DNA of 38,960 nt from Kiloniellaceae bacterium. GTDB lineage: Bacteria > Pseudomonadota > Alphaproteobacteria > Kiloniellales > J153. Positions 21,791 through 30,394 of this stretch are shown one piece after another; the first letter of the stretch is position 1, and the number at the start of each line of letters is the position of its first letter. The position numbers and the translations under genes are program-made. The notes below the pieces were generated by a model, which was not told the origin of the DNA, searched no databases, and saw nothing but the letters and a program-made list of their open reading frames with translations. The stretch is taken from the NCBI GenBank assembly GCA_021776055.1, contig JAJFGP010000045.1, positions 1-38,960 on the forward strand, written 5' to 3'.

Positions 21791-22953
21791 CCTACAAGGC
21801 TCACTTCCGCCGCTTCTTCGCCGCCGATCCCGACCGCCTGCACGTCGCCGCGCATAGCCACCACCCATGGCCGGATGTGACCTACGAAGCGCAGATGCAG
21901 TGCTGGAACGACGCGGCGCGCTTGGCGGACCGCAAATGGGCGCACCTCTTCGCCGACATCTGGCCCGCCGTGCAAGGACATATAGCCGCCCTGCTGGCCT
22001 TACCCGATCCCAACAGCCTCACGTTCGGCCCGAACACGCACGGCTTTCTTGTGCGCTTGCTCTCCTGCCTACCCAGCGGCCGGCCGATCCGGGTGCTCAC
22101 GACGGATGGAGAATTCCACTCCTTCGCCCGCCAGATACGCCGCTTGGAAGAAGAAGGGTTGGCGACCGTTCACCGCGTTCCCACCGAACCTTTCGCCAGT
22201 TTCTCCGAGCGGTTTGCCGATGCCGCGCGCCATGAGGCCGACCTCGTCTATGTCAGCCAGGTCTTTTACGATTCCGGGTTCGCGGTGGCTGATCTCACCA
22301 CCCTTGTTGATGCCGTAGCGGTCGGCAAGGCGATGATTGTGATCGACGGCTACCACGGCTTCCTCGCCTTACCGACCGACCTTGCCGCCGTTGCCAACCG
22401 CACCTTCTATCTGGCCGGTGGCTACAAGTATGCCATGGCCGGGGAAGGCGCCGTGTTCCTGCATGCCCCGCCCGACATCTGCCCGCGGCCACGCGATACC
22501 GGTTGGTATGCCGCCTTCACCGCGTTGGAGGAATTGAATGACGGCCACGTTGGGTACGCTACGGACGGCAGCCGCTTTCTCGGTGCCACCTTCGATCCCG
22601 TCGGTCTGTACCGCCTGCGTGCCGTCCTCGACTGGCTGACCGAGACCGGCATCGACGTGCCGATGATTCATGCGCACGTGCAGGCCCTACAACAGACATT
22701 CGTCGATGGATTGGCGAAACTGGATTTGCCAACTCTGAACCCGGATCAGCTAATCGTGCCGGTATCGGTTGCCGCACGTGGCCATTTCCTGACTTTCCGC
22801 ACACCCGAGGCGGGACCGATTTACCAACGCCTGTTGGCGGAAAACGTGATCACCGACTATCGCGGCGACAGGTTGAGGTTCGGATTCGGCCTCTATCACG
22901 ACGAACAGGATATCGACCGGCTCTGCCGCACTATTTCCGGCGCCTTGGCCTAG
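21787..22953 (+). CDS. Kynureninase-like PLP-dependent enzyme (aminotransferase class V fold)
   Basis: GTG start overlapping the kynA stop (GTGA); VTYKAHFRRFFAADPDRLHVAAHSHHPWPDV...LVYVSQVFYDSGFAVADL...MIVIDGYHGFLALP...FYLAGGYKYAMAGEGAVFLH; kynureninase-like layout with GGYKY PLP lysine region. Confidence 0.82.
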   Translation: MTYKAHFRRFFAADPDRLHVAAHSHHPWPDVTYEAQMQCWNDAARLADRKWAHLFADIWPAVQGHIAALLALPDPNSLTFGPNTHGFLVRLLSCLPSGRPIRVLTTDGEFHSFARQIRRLEEEGLATVHRVPTEPFASFSERFADAARHEADLVYVSQVFYDSGFAVADLTTLVDAVAVGKAMIVIDGYHGFLALPTDLAAVANRTFYLAGGYKYAMAGEGAVFLHAPPDICPRPRDTGWYAAFTALEELNDGHVGYATDGSRFLGATFDPVGLYRLRAVLDWLTETGIDVPMIHAHVQALQQTFVDGLAKLDLPTLNPDQLIVPVSVAARGHFLTFRTPEAGPIYQRLLAENVITDYRGDRLRFGFGLYHDEQDIDRLCRTISGALA

Positions 22954-25322
22954 AGCAGGCGCCCGCCGTCCTTGCGGCGAATGCCCACGACCGCCGGACG
23001 GGGCGGGTCGTCCGGCCGGCCTTCAATATTGCTCGGCCAATTGCTGCCCACGGGCACGGTCCGCCGCTGTGTGAAAACACGGCCATCGAGACCAAGCATC
23101 TCGATATCGCGAGTCACCGTCACGCCAGATTGATCGAGAGGCGCTTTTTTGCCTGGATGTTGAACCGAGAGGAGGAGCGTATCATCGCCGATGAAAGCAG
23201 GGCCGGTCAGCTCGCTGTGCATAGGGCCACTGGCCAGCGGCACGACCGATCCCGCCTCCGGCCCTTGGGCGGGGATAACAAATGCCCAGTTATTGCCAAA
23301 CACGCCCTCGATGGTGGATGCGGCGCGGCCGACGGCCGCATGATCGACGGGCAGCGGCACTGGATCGGGCCCCTCCGACAATCCATTCAGATAGCCGTTG
23401 GAAATATCGGTCAGGCACAACAAGTCGCCTCGGTCGGTAAAGGCGATATTGTCGATGCTGGAAAAGCCGGCGCCGTCTTTCGCGCCTGCTTCACCGCCTT
23501 GCAGAACACGCTCCCAGACGAAGGTCGCGCCAGTGCCGTCCGGGTCATCCTCGGCGATCTTGTAGAGTCCGCCGAACGGCTGGCTGCCCGCAACATCGGC
23601 ATTGAATTTACCGGTTTGGAAGATGCGTGAATCCGGATAGCCGTCGGGACCGGGCTTGCCCCGCGTGAAGGCAATATAGATCTCGCCAGTTGTTGGATGG
23701 ACGGCCAGTTCTTCCGGCCGCGCACTCGGCGTACCACCTATCAGATTACCCGCCGCGAACGCATCGCACAGCACAGCCCCGTACGAATCATAGAAATCGG
23801 CGATGGTCTTGCCACGATAGTCCGGCAGAATGTCCGCCTCGTTCTCAATGGTAACCGCAAGCATGTGACCATCCTCGCTCTCGCCAGCAACGCCGCGGCG
23901 GCGCGGCAAATAAAGCAGGCCGCCGTGGCTGGCCGATCCGGTGGCCGCAAGTTCGGCGGATGCCAGGGCGCTGGGCGATAGGGGCGCCGTCGGCGTCGAG
24001 AGGCGCAAGGGAATCCATGCCCCAGTGCCACGCATCGACTCACCGGTTGGCGGATCGAAACGCGCAACGTAGAGAGTTCCCTCTTCCAGAAGTTTGCTCG
24101 CGCGATCACGGTCGGTGGGATCGTCGAGCACGCCAGAACTCACATATCGCCACACGTGCCCGCCTTTTCTATCGTCGCCCATATACGTCACGACAGGCTG
24201 CCCCTTGGCGGCGCGGAGGGTCACGTTCTCGTGCCGGAAACGGCCGAGGGCTGTGTGCTTACGCACACGAAAATCCGGATCGGCCGGATCGGCCTCGACA
24301 ATCCAGCCGTACTTCTCGCCGACCAGGCCGAAAGAGAAACCGGCGGTGCGCAGAATATAGCCGGTCTGGGTGCCGTCGCGGCGCGTCTGCCCCTGAACGC
24401 CCATATGCCGACGGGCGCTGCCTTCGCTATTCTCTTCACCGACAAGCACGGTTCCCCACGGCGTGACCGTCCCCGCACAGGAAAAGGCGGTTCCGATGAT
24501 GCGATTACCAAGGCCATCAGCGCTGAGCCGCGCGAAGACGTCGGTAGCGGCTGGGCCCGTGCCGATCAGGTAATTGGAATCGCCGATCTGGTGCGCGCGA
24601 TTGCCCCACGACGTCACATCCTTGAAGTGATCTCGCCGCTCCGCATTGATCGCCAGACCCGAAAGACCGTGCAGACGCCGGTTCAGCGCGTGCCGCGCCA
24701 CGACAGCAAAACGCCCGTCCTTATCGCGGCGCAATCGCACCGCCGAGCCACCGAGGTTGTAAAGCTTCTCGCCGAGCAACTCGTGGATATCGTCGCGCGG
24801 CAAGGGAAACCCGACAAAAGTCTCGAAAACACCGCCGGTCCTGCCCATACCTTCCGACCCGTCCGGGGCCTCCACCGAAAACGGATGCGAGACGAACTCG
24901 TGGTTGATCCACAGCATGCCCTCGCCGGGCCGCTGTGGGTCCGGAATGAATCCGTTGAAGTCGTTGTTGTACCCAACGTAGTGACTGGCATCCGGAAACA
25001 CCCGATCGCCCCACCGGGCGATCACGTAACGCTCAAATTCCGGCGGCACGACCACATCATCGATCACCTCAAACGCCGCAAGCTCCGCCGTGGCCGAGGG
25101 TGGGAGGACATTCTGTGCCCCGGCCCGGCCGGCCAGGCTGCTTGGGCGGCGGGTATAGACCGGTAACGGGTGGGGCAATCGGAGTGGCGTAAAGCCGAGC
25201 GGACCCGCCGCCCCGCGACGGTCGCCACTGATCAGCCCGATTGGCAAAGCCCGCGCGGCAATACCCAAAACAGCGGCACCGCCCAAAAGGGCTAGAAGTC
25301 TCCGGCGCGTTACTGGAAGCAT
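22950..25322 (-). CDS. PhoX family phosphatase (DUF839), predicted Tat-exported
   Basis: MLPVTRRRLLALLGGAAVLGIAARALP Tat-like signal; DASHYVGYNNDFNGFIPDPQRPGEGMLWINHEFVSHPF; SGLAINAERRDHFKDVTSWGNRAHQIGD...TPWGTVLVGEENSEG; VYVA-type PhoX motifs. Confidence 0.88.
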   Translation of the reverse strand: MLPVTRRRLLALLGGAAVLGIAARALPIGLISGDRRGAAGPLGFTPLRLPHPLPVYTRRPSSLAGRAGAQNVLPPSATAELAAFEVIDDVVVPPEFERYVIARWGDRVFPDASHYVGYNNDFNGFIPDPQRPGEGMLWINHEFVSHPFSVEAPDGSEGMGRTGGVFETFVGFPLPRDDIHELLGEKLYNLGGSAVRLRRDKDGRFAVVARHALNRRLHGLSGLAINAERRDHFKDVTSWGNRAHQIGDSNYLIGTGPAATDVFARLSADGLGNRIIGTAFSCAGTVTPWGTVLVGEENSEGSARRHMGVQGQTRRDGTQTGYILRTAGFSFGLVGEKYGWIVEADPADPDFRVRKHTALGRFRHENVTLRAAKGQPVVTYMGDDRKGGHVWRYVSSGVLDDPTDRDRASKLLEEGTLYVARFDPPTGESMRGTGAWIPLRLSTPTAPLSPSALASAELAATGSASHGGLLYLPRRRGVAGESEDGHMLAVTIENEADILPDYRGKTIADFYDSYGAVLCDAFAAGNLIGGTPSARPEELAVHPTTGEIYIAFTRGKPGPDGYPDSRIFQTGKFNADVAGSQPFGGLYKIAEDDPDGTGATFVWERVLQGGEAGAKDGAGFSSIDNIAFTDRGDLLCLTDISNGYLNGLSEGPDPVPLPVDHAAVGRAASTIEGVFGNNWAFVIPAQGPEAGSVVPLASGPMHSELTGPAFIGDDTLLLSVQHPGKKAPLDQSGVTVTRDIEMLGLDGRVFTQRRTVPVGSNWPSNIEGRPDDPPRPAVVGIRRKDGGRLL

Positions 25323-25426
25323 TTAAATCTTTCGGACCATGGGATTGCCGCAAGCTGGCGGTTGAGCGGCAGCCTACACGGTGAACCTTTCACCCACATT
25401 ACAGCTGGCACCTACCTGGCGCGGCA

Positions 25427-26176
25427 TCAATCCGCGGCCAGGAATTCTCGATAGTCGGCGGTCAGATCGACGACCGCTCCGTCATAGAGCCGCTTGCCGG
25501 CCTCCGGCGAGGCCAACGCCGGATTCGAGCCGATCCGGCCATCGGGAAACCGGCGGCGATAATCCAGGGCATCCAGGATGGGCCCGTTCGGCGCGATGGC
25601 CGGGGACATCTCCACCGACTTGATGCTTTCCGGAAAAGCATATTGAGTCAGCGCCACTTCCGAGGGGGTGGCGTGGCTACCCTCGGCGTTGCCATAGAGC
25701 TCTCGTGAGAGCCGGCGCACGGCCGGACTGTCGTACCAGTTCTTCAGGCGGCAGCGCAGGCTCGGAGCGTTGCGGCGTTCGCCGTCCAAACTGCTCTCCG
25801 CATAGACCTCGGAGAAGGCGGCGCTAACAGTGGCGATGTTGCCGCCATGGCCATTGAGAAAATAGATGCGGGTGAAGCCGTGCCGGGCGAGCGACTGCAC
25901 CGTATCACGCACCACCGCGATGAGCGTGGAGGGCCGTAGGGTCATGCTGCCGGTAAAGGCCAAATGATGCTGTGCCATGCCCACCGAAATCGTCGGCGCG
26001 ACCAGCGCATCCGCCGCCTCGCCAACGCCCTTCGCGACTACCTCGGCACAGAGCGCGTCGGTACCAACAAGCCCGTTGGGCCCATGCTGCTCGGTCGAGC
26101 CGATGGGAATAATGATTCCCGTATCGCGTGCGAGCCGTTCCTCGACCTCGCGCCAGGTACAATGGTGCAGAAGCAT
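25427..26176 (-). CDS. Creatininase family protein
   Basis: MLLHHCTWREVEERLARDTGIIIPIGSTEQHGPNGLVGTDALCAEVVAKGVGE...FLNGHGGNIATVSAAF; creatininase/amidohydrolase metal-site motifs. Confidence 0.93.
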   Translation of the reverse strand: MLLHHCTWREVEERLARDTGIIIPIGSTEQHGPNGLVGTDALCAEVVAKGVGEAADALVAPTISVGMAQHHLAFTGSMTLRPSTLIAVVRDTVQSLARHGFTRIYFLNGHGGNIATVSAAFSEVYAESSLDGERRNAPSLRCRLKNWYDSPAVRRLSRELYGNAEGSHATPSEVALTQYAFPESIKSVEMSPAIAPNGPILDALDYRRRFPDGRIGSNPALASPEAGKRLYDGAVVDLTADYREFLAAD

Positions 26177-26355
26177 GTCGTTTCCTTCGGGGCCAGCCGA
26201 ATGTTGAGTCGCCGTTTGCCGCGCCGACTATAATCCGCGCCGCGACCGCCACGCCAGCGCCACGATTTGGCCGCGGAAATGCCGGTTGACAGGCGCGAGT
26301 CGCATCCGCACTTTCGATGTACCGATGCGAATCAACATACAGTGGCGCGCCTCGG

Positions 26356-26370
26356 TTAAGAAATGTTAAC
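26356..26370. promoter_or_regulatory. Possible CtrA-like box (TTAA-N6-TTAAC) upstream of the M23 peptidase gene
   Basis: TTAAGAAATGTTAAC at 26356-26370; spacing is 6 rather than the classical 7. Confidence 0.25.
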
Positions 26371-26479
26371 GAATGTCTTGCTAGGATACTAAGGAATCAA
26401 GACTGAATGAATCCGGGCGGCCGAGTTCGGTGGTCGCCACGACCAGGCAAGTAGCCGAAGTGACGGGGGATATTCCCAC

Positions 26480-27835
26480 TTGAGACGCGTTTGGCTACAA
26501 ATTCAACCCATCGTACGGTCCGCAAAGGCGACCACGCTTGCCGGCCTCCTCAGTTTGCCGCTGCTTGGCGGTCTCATCTACGCTCTCTGGCCGACCGACG
26601 TTTGGCAGCGCGGACCCAGCTTATCCATCGTCAATGCCGACCAGCTTTCGCGACCCCAGGAGCGCCAACTCGCGTCCGCGGCCGATGCCGAGACAGAGGC
26701 GCCGCAACCAACCCCCATCTCGCGCAACCTGCGCGTGGCCAGCGGCGATACGTTGATGGAAATGCTGACCAATGCCGGGGTTCAGCGGCAAGAGGCCCAC
26801 GAGGCCATCACCGCCCTGCGCGATGTCTTCAGTCCCCGCAAGCTACGCCCGGGACAGGAAATACGCGTTGAGCTGATCGCCGATACGCCCGACGCCGAGC
26901 CGCGTTTACTCGCGCTCAACCTGCAACCGGATGTCGAGCGCGACGTCCGGGTAATCCGATCCGAGAATGACGGCTTTATTGCCGAGGCGATCGCCCGGCC
27001 CTTGCAGGAAACCACCGTCCTGGTGACGGGCCAGATCGAGAACAACCTGTCCGCCGATGCATCCGCGGCGGGTGTGCCCACGCCGGTCCTCATCGAGATG
27101 ATTCGGATTTTTAGCTTCGATGTGGATTTCCAGCGCGGCATCCAGCCCGGCGATCGGTTCGAGGTGCTCTATGACGCCAAGCTGGAAGAGGACGGCTCTC
27201 TGGCCAAGACCGGCGACGTGCGGTACGCCGCGATGACGCTGTCCGGCAAGCGCCTGGATCTCTATGGCTTCACGCCGAAAAGCGGCTACAGCGATTTCTT
27301 CGACAGCAAAGGCCAGTCGGTGCGTAAAACCTTGATGCGCACGCCTATCGACGGCGCCCGGTTGTCCTCGCGCTTCGGCATGCGCAAGCATCCGATCCTG
27401 GGCTACACACGCATGCACCGGGGCACCGACTTCGCCGCCCCCAAGGGCACCCCCATCTATGCCGCCGGCGATGGCACCGTCCGCAAGGCGGGGCGCAAGG
27501 GCGCCTATGGCAAGTATGTGCGCATCCGCCATAACTCGACCTACGATACCGCCTATGCGCACATGAGCCGCATCGCCAAGGGTATGCGGTCCGGCACACG
27601 CGTCAAGCAGGGACAGATCATCGGCTATGTAGGAACCACCGGCCGCTCCACCGGCTCGCACCTGCATTACGAAGTGTTGGTCAACGGCAAGCAGGTCAAT
27701 CCGTCGAAAATCAAGCTGGCCTCGGGCGAGAAGCTAAAGGGCGCGGACTTGGAGCAGTTCGAGGACCAGCGAGCCGAAACCGACGCCCTACGCGGCGTCG
27801 GCCCAAGCATCGCCCAAACGGTCAAAGCCGATTGA
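26480..27835 (+). CDS. M23 family metallopeptidase (cell-wall endopeptidase), TTG start
   Basis: SRFGMRKHPILGYTRMHRGTDFAAPKGTPIYAAGDGTVRKAGRKGAYGKYVRIRHNSTYDTAYAHMSRIAKGMRSGTRVKQGQIIGYVGTTGRSTGSHLHYEVLVNG; complete LytM/M23 motifs. Confidence 0.95.
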   Translation: MRRVWLQIQPIVRSAKATTLAGLLSLPLLGGLIYALWPTDVWQRGPSLSIVNADQLSRPQERQLASAADAETEAPQPTPISRNLRVASGDTLMEMLTNAGVQRQEAHEAITALRDVFSPRKLRPGQEIRVELIADTPDAEPRLLALNLQPDVERDVRVIRSENDGFIAEAIARPLQETTVLVTGQIENNLSADASAAGVPTPVLIEMIRIFSFDVDFQRGIQPGDRFEVLYDAKLEEDGSLAKTGDVRYAAMTLSGKRLDLYGFTPKSGYSDFFDSKGQSVRKTLMRTPIDGARLSSRFGMRKHPILGYTRMHRGTDFAAPKGTPIYAAGDGTVRKAGRKGAYGKYVRIRHNSTYDTAYAHMSRIAKGMRSGTRVKQGQIIGYVGTTGRSTGSHLHYEVLVNGKQVNPSKIKLASGEKLKGADLEQFEDQRAETDALRGVGPSIAQTVKAD

Positions 27836-27939
27836 TTTAACGCGGAGAATCAGGCCGCAGGAGGTTGTTGAGGCCGCGAAGCTCTCGCCGGTCCATCTCT
27901 GCAGATCGCAAAGAACTGGTGTGTTTTCTTTTTTCCGTT

Positions 27940-28482
27940 CTAGAAATCCTGAACACCAGCCTTTCTCGCTAAGAATTCCAGCAACCTCGCACTGGAGAGT
28001 CCGAACTCCTCAATAATTGGATCAGGTTTTACCTGATTGCCATCGTCTGCTGCATCCAAATAGCTATCCATGCCTTCCAATGAGGCCTGATACCGAGCAA
28101 CATACGGGTCGATCTCCCGTTGGTATATCAAAGAAAATTCCACCGATCTCCATTGAAGCTTTGAGATATCGGTCTTTATATTCAGAAATATCTCATTCTT
28201 TTTGTCGGCGTCTAATGTCTTTTCGTGTAACAAGTTAAATTTGGCAATCAGCTCTTTCGTATCATTGTTCAACGCATTAATTGTCGATGTGTAAAATGCT
28301 GATCTTCGAGCCTCTTGTTCAAATTTATTGTTCACAAGAGGCGCTACAACTATCGCAACGAAAACGGAAATAGAAATAAGAGTTACCTTGCCTAGCACAC
28401 TCCATCCGGCTGGAAATTCAGGTTTATTCCAATCAGTAAATGAAATTTTGATCGCTCTAAAATATTTGTTTGTCATTTTCAT
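27940..28482 (-). CDS. Hypothetical 180-aa protein, one N-terminal TM segment and coiled-coil-like region; second gene of AT-rich two-gene unit
   Basis: VLGKVTLISISVFVAIVVAPLVNN TM; start ATG overlaps upstream stop by 1 nt (TAATG on reverse strand); AT-richer than flanks. Confidence 0.75.
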   Translation of the reverse strand: MKMTNKYFRAIKISFTDWNKPEFPAGWSVLGKVTLISISVFVAIVVAPLVNNKFEQEARRSAFYTSTINALNNDTKELIAKFNLLHEKTLDADKKNEIFLNIKTDISKLQWRSVEFSLIYQREIDPYVARYQASLEGMDSYLDAADDGNQVKPDPIIEEFGLSSARLLEFLARKAGVQDF

Positions 28483-29627
28483 TATTCAGTTTCAGAAGAA
28501 GTTTTTGCACCCACTTGATCTTTGGCTTTTTTACCTTTATCGTTTGCTTCCTCCGAGGTGCTATTTGATACAGATTTTACTATAGTCTTTATGATATTCT
28601 TTAATTCTTCTTCGCTTCTCCGATCTTTGTATTCACTGCTGTTTTCTATCTGCATACCCTCCACATTTGCCTCATTGAATTTCCCGGAAACCAAGAGCGC
28701 CAAACCCACCGCAACAAATACGCCGAGGCTCCTTCGGCCAACCACTCTGTAAAACCCTGGAGAATGAAAAGATTGCTCAAAATCGACAACATCTTCCTCT
28801 GAATAATATTCTGATATTATCTGCGAGAATGACTTGTTCCTAATCTCACCAAGTTCTTCCCTATCATGAAGGCCATACAGAGCGATCAAGAATGCAATGA
28901 TTTGCTGAGTCTCAAGAGTTTCAAGTGGGTTTCGTCCCCGATAACCAGGGCATTCTATATCAGCACCACTAGCTTCCCGCGACATGAAGCTAAGGAAGAC
29001 ATGCGAGAATACTTCTACGCCAAACGCTTCTCGATGAACCGGTATGACTGCATGTGGATTTTCTAAGCGCCTTGAGAGTTCTGTACTCAAGTCGCGCTTT
29101 GCGAATGAAGGAGAGAGCCAGCGAACTTGCCTATATGGGAAGGGGTCTCTTGGGTAGCGATCTAATGTAATTGTCCCCCTAACGCTTCCTTGACTGCCCA
29201 ATATGCCAGCCAAAATTCTGTTGTATTGACCTCTTGGCGGAATTAGAACGATGTCTCCCTTTTGCATTTCAGTATAAAAGCGCTTTATATTAGTGACATC
29301 GCTAGACATATAGCGATCACTTCTCGCAATATTATAATCACCAGGGCGGCGACTCGGCTCATTTATTTCTTGTCTACTATAATATTTCTTAACTGCCTCC
29401 GACATCATCACGTGTTGCTTAATCAGGTTATCTGATGCAAGCATTCGATTGCTTGCTCGCAGTCCCGGATAATCAAGGAATATCCCTTCCCCAGCTTCGA
29501 TTTGAGAAAAGTACTTTTTGCCCTTTCCTGCGTGAAACGCCCAAATCTTTGCATTGTCTGGTAGAAGCGCCGCGTTGATATCGATTCTCATTTCTTGCAA
29601 TCCATTATCCGGTGCAAATTCACTCAT
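28482..29627 (-). CDS. Hypothetical 381-aa protein with PUA/EVE-like (Mrr N-terminal-like) region and C-terminal TM segment
   Basis: KIWAFHAGKGKKYFSQIEAGEGIFLDYPGL...FYTEMQKGDIVLIPPRGQYNRILAGILGSQGSV...PFPYRQVRWLSPSFAKRDLSTELSRRLENPHAVIPV follows the layout of Mrr-type N-terminal/EVE-like domains; SLGVFVAVGLALLVSG predicted TM; AT-rich composition. Confidence 0.72.
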   Translation of the reverse strand: MSEFAPDNGLQEMRIDINAALLPDNAKIWAFHAGKGKKYFSQIEAGEGIFLDYPGLRASNRMLASDNLIKQHVMMSEAVKKYYSRQEINEPSRRPGDYNIARSDRYMSSDVTNIKRFYTEMQKGDIVLIPPRGQYNRILAGILGSQGSVRGTITLDRYPRDPFPYRQVRWLSPSFAKRDLSTELSRRLENPHAVIPVHREAFGVEVFSHVFLSFMSREASGADIECPGYRGRNPLETLETQQIIAFLIALYGLHDREELGEIRNKSFSQIISEYYSEEDVVDFEQSFHSPGFYRVVGRRSLGVFVAVGLALLVSGKFNEANVEGMQIENSSEYKDRRSEEELKNIIKTIVKSVSNSTSEEANDKGKKAKDQVGAKTSSETE

Positions 29628-29738
29628 CGTGTAGTTAGAAAAATGCTATGAAATTAAATTCATGATATCTATACAAAGACCGCTCGGGCAAGCGGGGCTC
29701 ACACTGAAAATGAGTGGTCACGAGACAGCACATACTTG

Positions 29739-29783
29739 CCCCAGTAACAGGCATCTGAGCGGATGCGAGGACGGTAACTGGGG
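29739..29783. repeat. Nested inverted repeats (CCCCAGT...ACTGGGG enclosing GCATC...GATGC) upstream of the AT-rich two-gene unit
   Basis: CCCCAGT 29739-29745 pairs with ACTGGGG 29777-29783; inner GCATC 29751-29755 pairs with GATGC 29762-29766. Confidence 0.55.
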
Positions 29784-29858
29784 AAAGGAAACGGGGAAGA
29801 TATAGGGAACAGTATATAATTTCACATGCTGCCCACATTTAGTCGAGGCGGATGCGTC

Positions 29859-30362
29859 TCAGTTCCAACCCACGCAGTACGGCTCGGGCTTGAGGTCTTC
29901 CGGCTCGCCGGCTAGGCCCGGCGGCGGGAATTTTGCTTTGAATGTAAAGGCGCTCGCAGTCGATCCTTGCTCGTCCAGGAAGCGCAAGCGGTCCAGGCCA
30001 TCTTGCACGCTAGGTTGTGTGCCCGCCGGCACCCACCAGAGCACCTGATAGGCACCCTTCGGCGGCGCGAACCATTCCCGCCGCTGGCGTAAGACCAGGC
30101 GGTGCGCGGACTTATAGGCGAAGTCGAACAGGGCCTCCACGCTTTCCCAGACCGACATGTTGATAATAAGGCGTGGATCATCCGTCGCCTGGATGTCGGT
30201 GGCATTGCCTGATCCGGTTTGCAGCCGCCAGACGAAACCGGGGCTGCTGTCCGCCAGAGCGTTCACTTCGTCCAAGCGTTCGATGAACTCCGCAATGCGC
30301 GGGTCTTCGAGCGCGTAGAGCGCGGTCGCCACGTTCATTTGCGCAATTTGCCAGTCTCGCAC
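29859..30362 (-). CDS. DUF3291 domain-containing protein
   Basis: WQIAQMNVATALYALEDPRIAEFIERLDEVNALADSSPGFVWRLQTGSGNATDIQATDDPRLIINMSVWESVEALFDFAYKSAHRLVLRQRREWF matches DUF3291 layout. Confidence 0.9.
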   Translation of the reverse strand: MRDWQIAQMNVATALYALEDPRIAEFIERLDEVNALADSSPGFVWRLQTGSGNATDIQATDDPRLIINMSVWESVEALFDFAYKSAHRLVLRQRREWFAPPKGAYQVLWWVPAGTQPSVQDGLDRLRFLDEQGSTASAFTFKAKFPPPGLAGEPEDLKPEPYCVGWN

Positions 30363-30394
30363 GCCCCTCTCCCCATCCCTGAACGCAGATTAGT

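Noticed and set aside
24156-25166. 336-aa + strand ORF opposite phoX
   Set aside because: Antisense shadow of the PhoX CDS, no domain signal.
28522-28752. Small + strand ORFs opposite the 381-aa island gene
   Set aside because: Fragmentary antisense ORFs; the reverse-strand frame is long, continuous and coupled to the next gene.
29635-29838. 67-aa reverse-strand ORF upstream of the AT-rich unit
   Set aside because: No convincing ribosome-binding site or domain; overlaps the inverted-repeat leader; probably chance.
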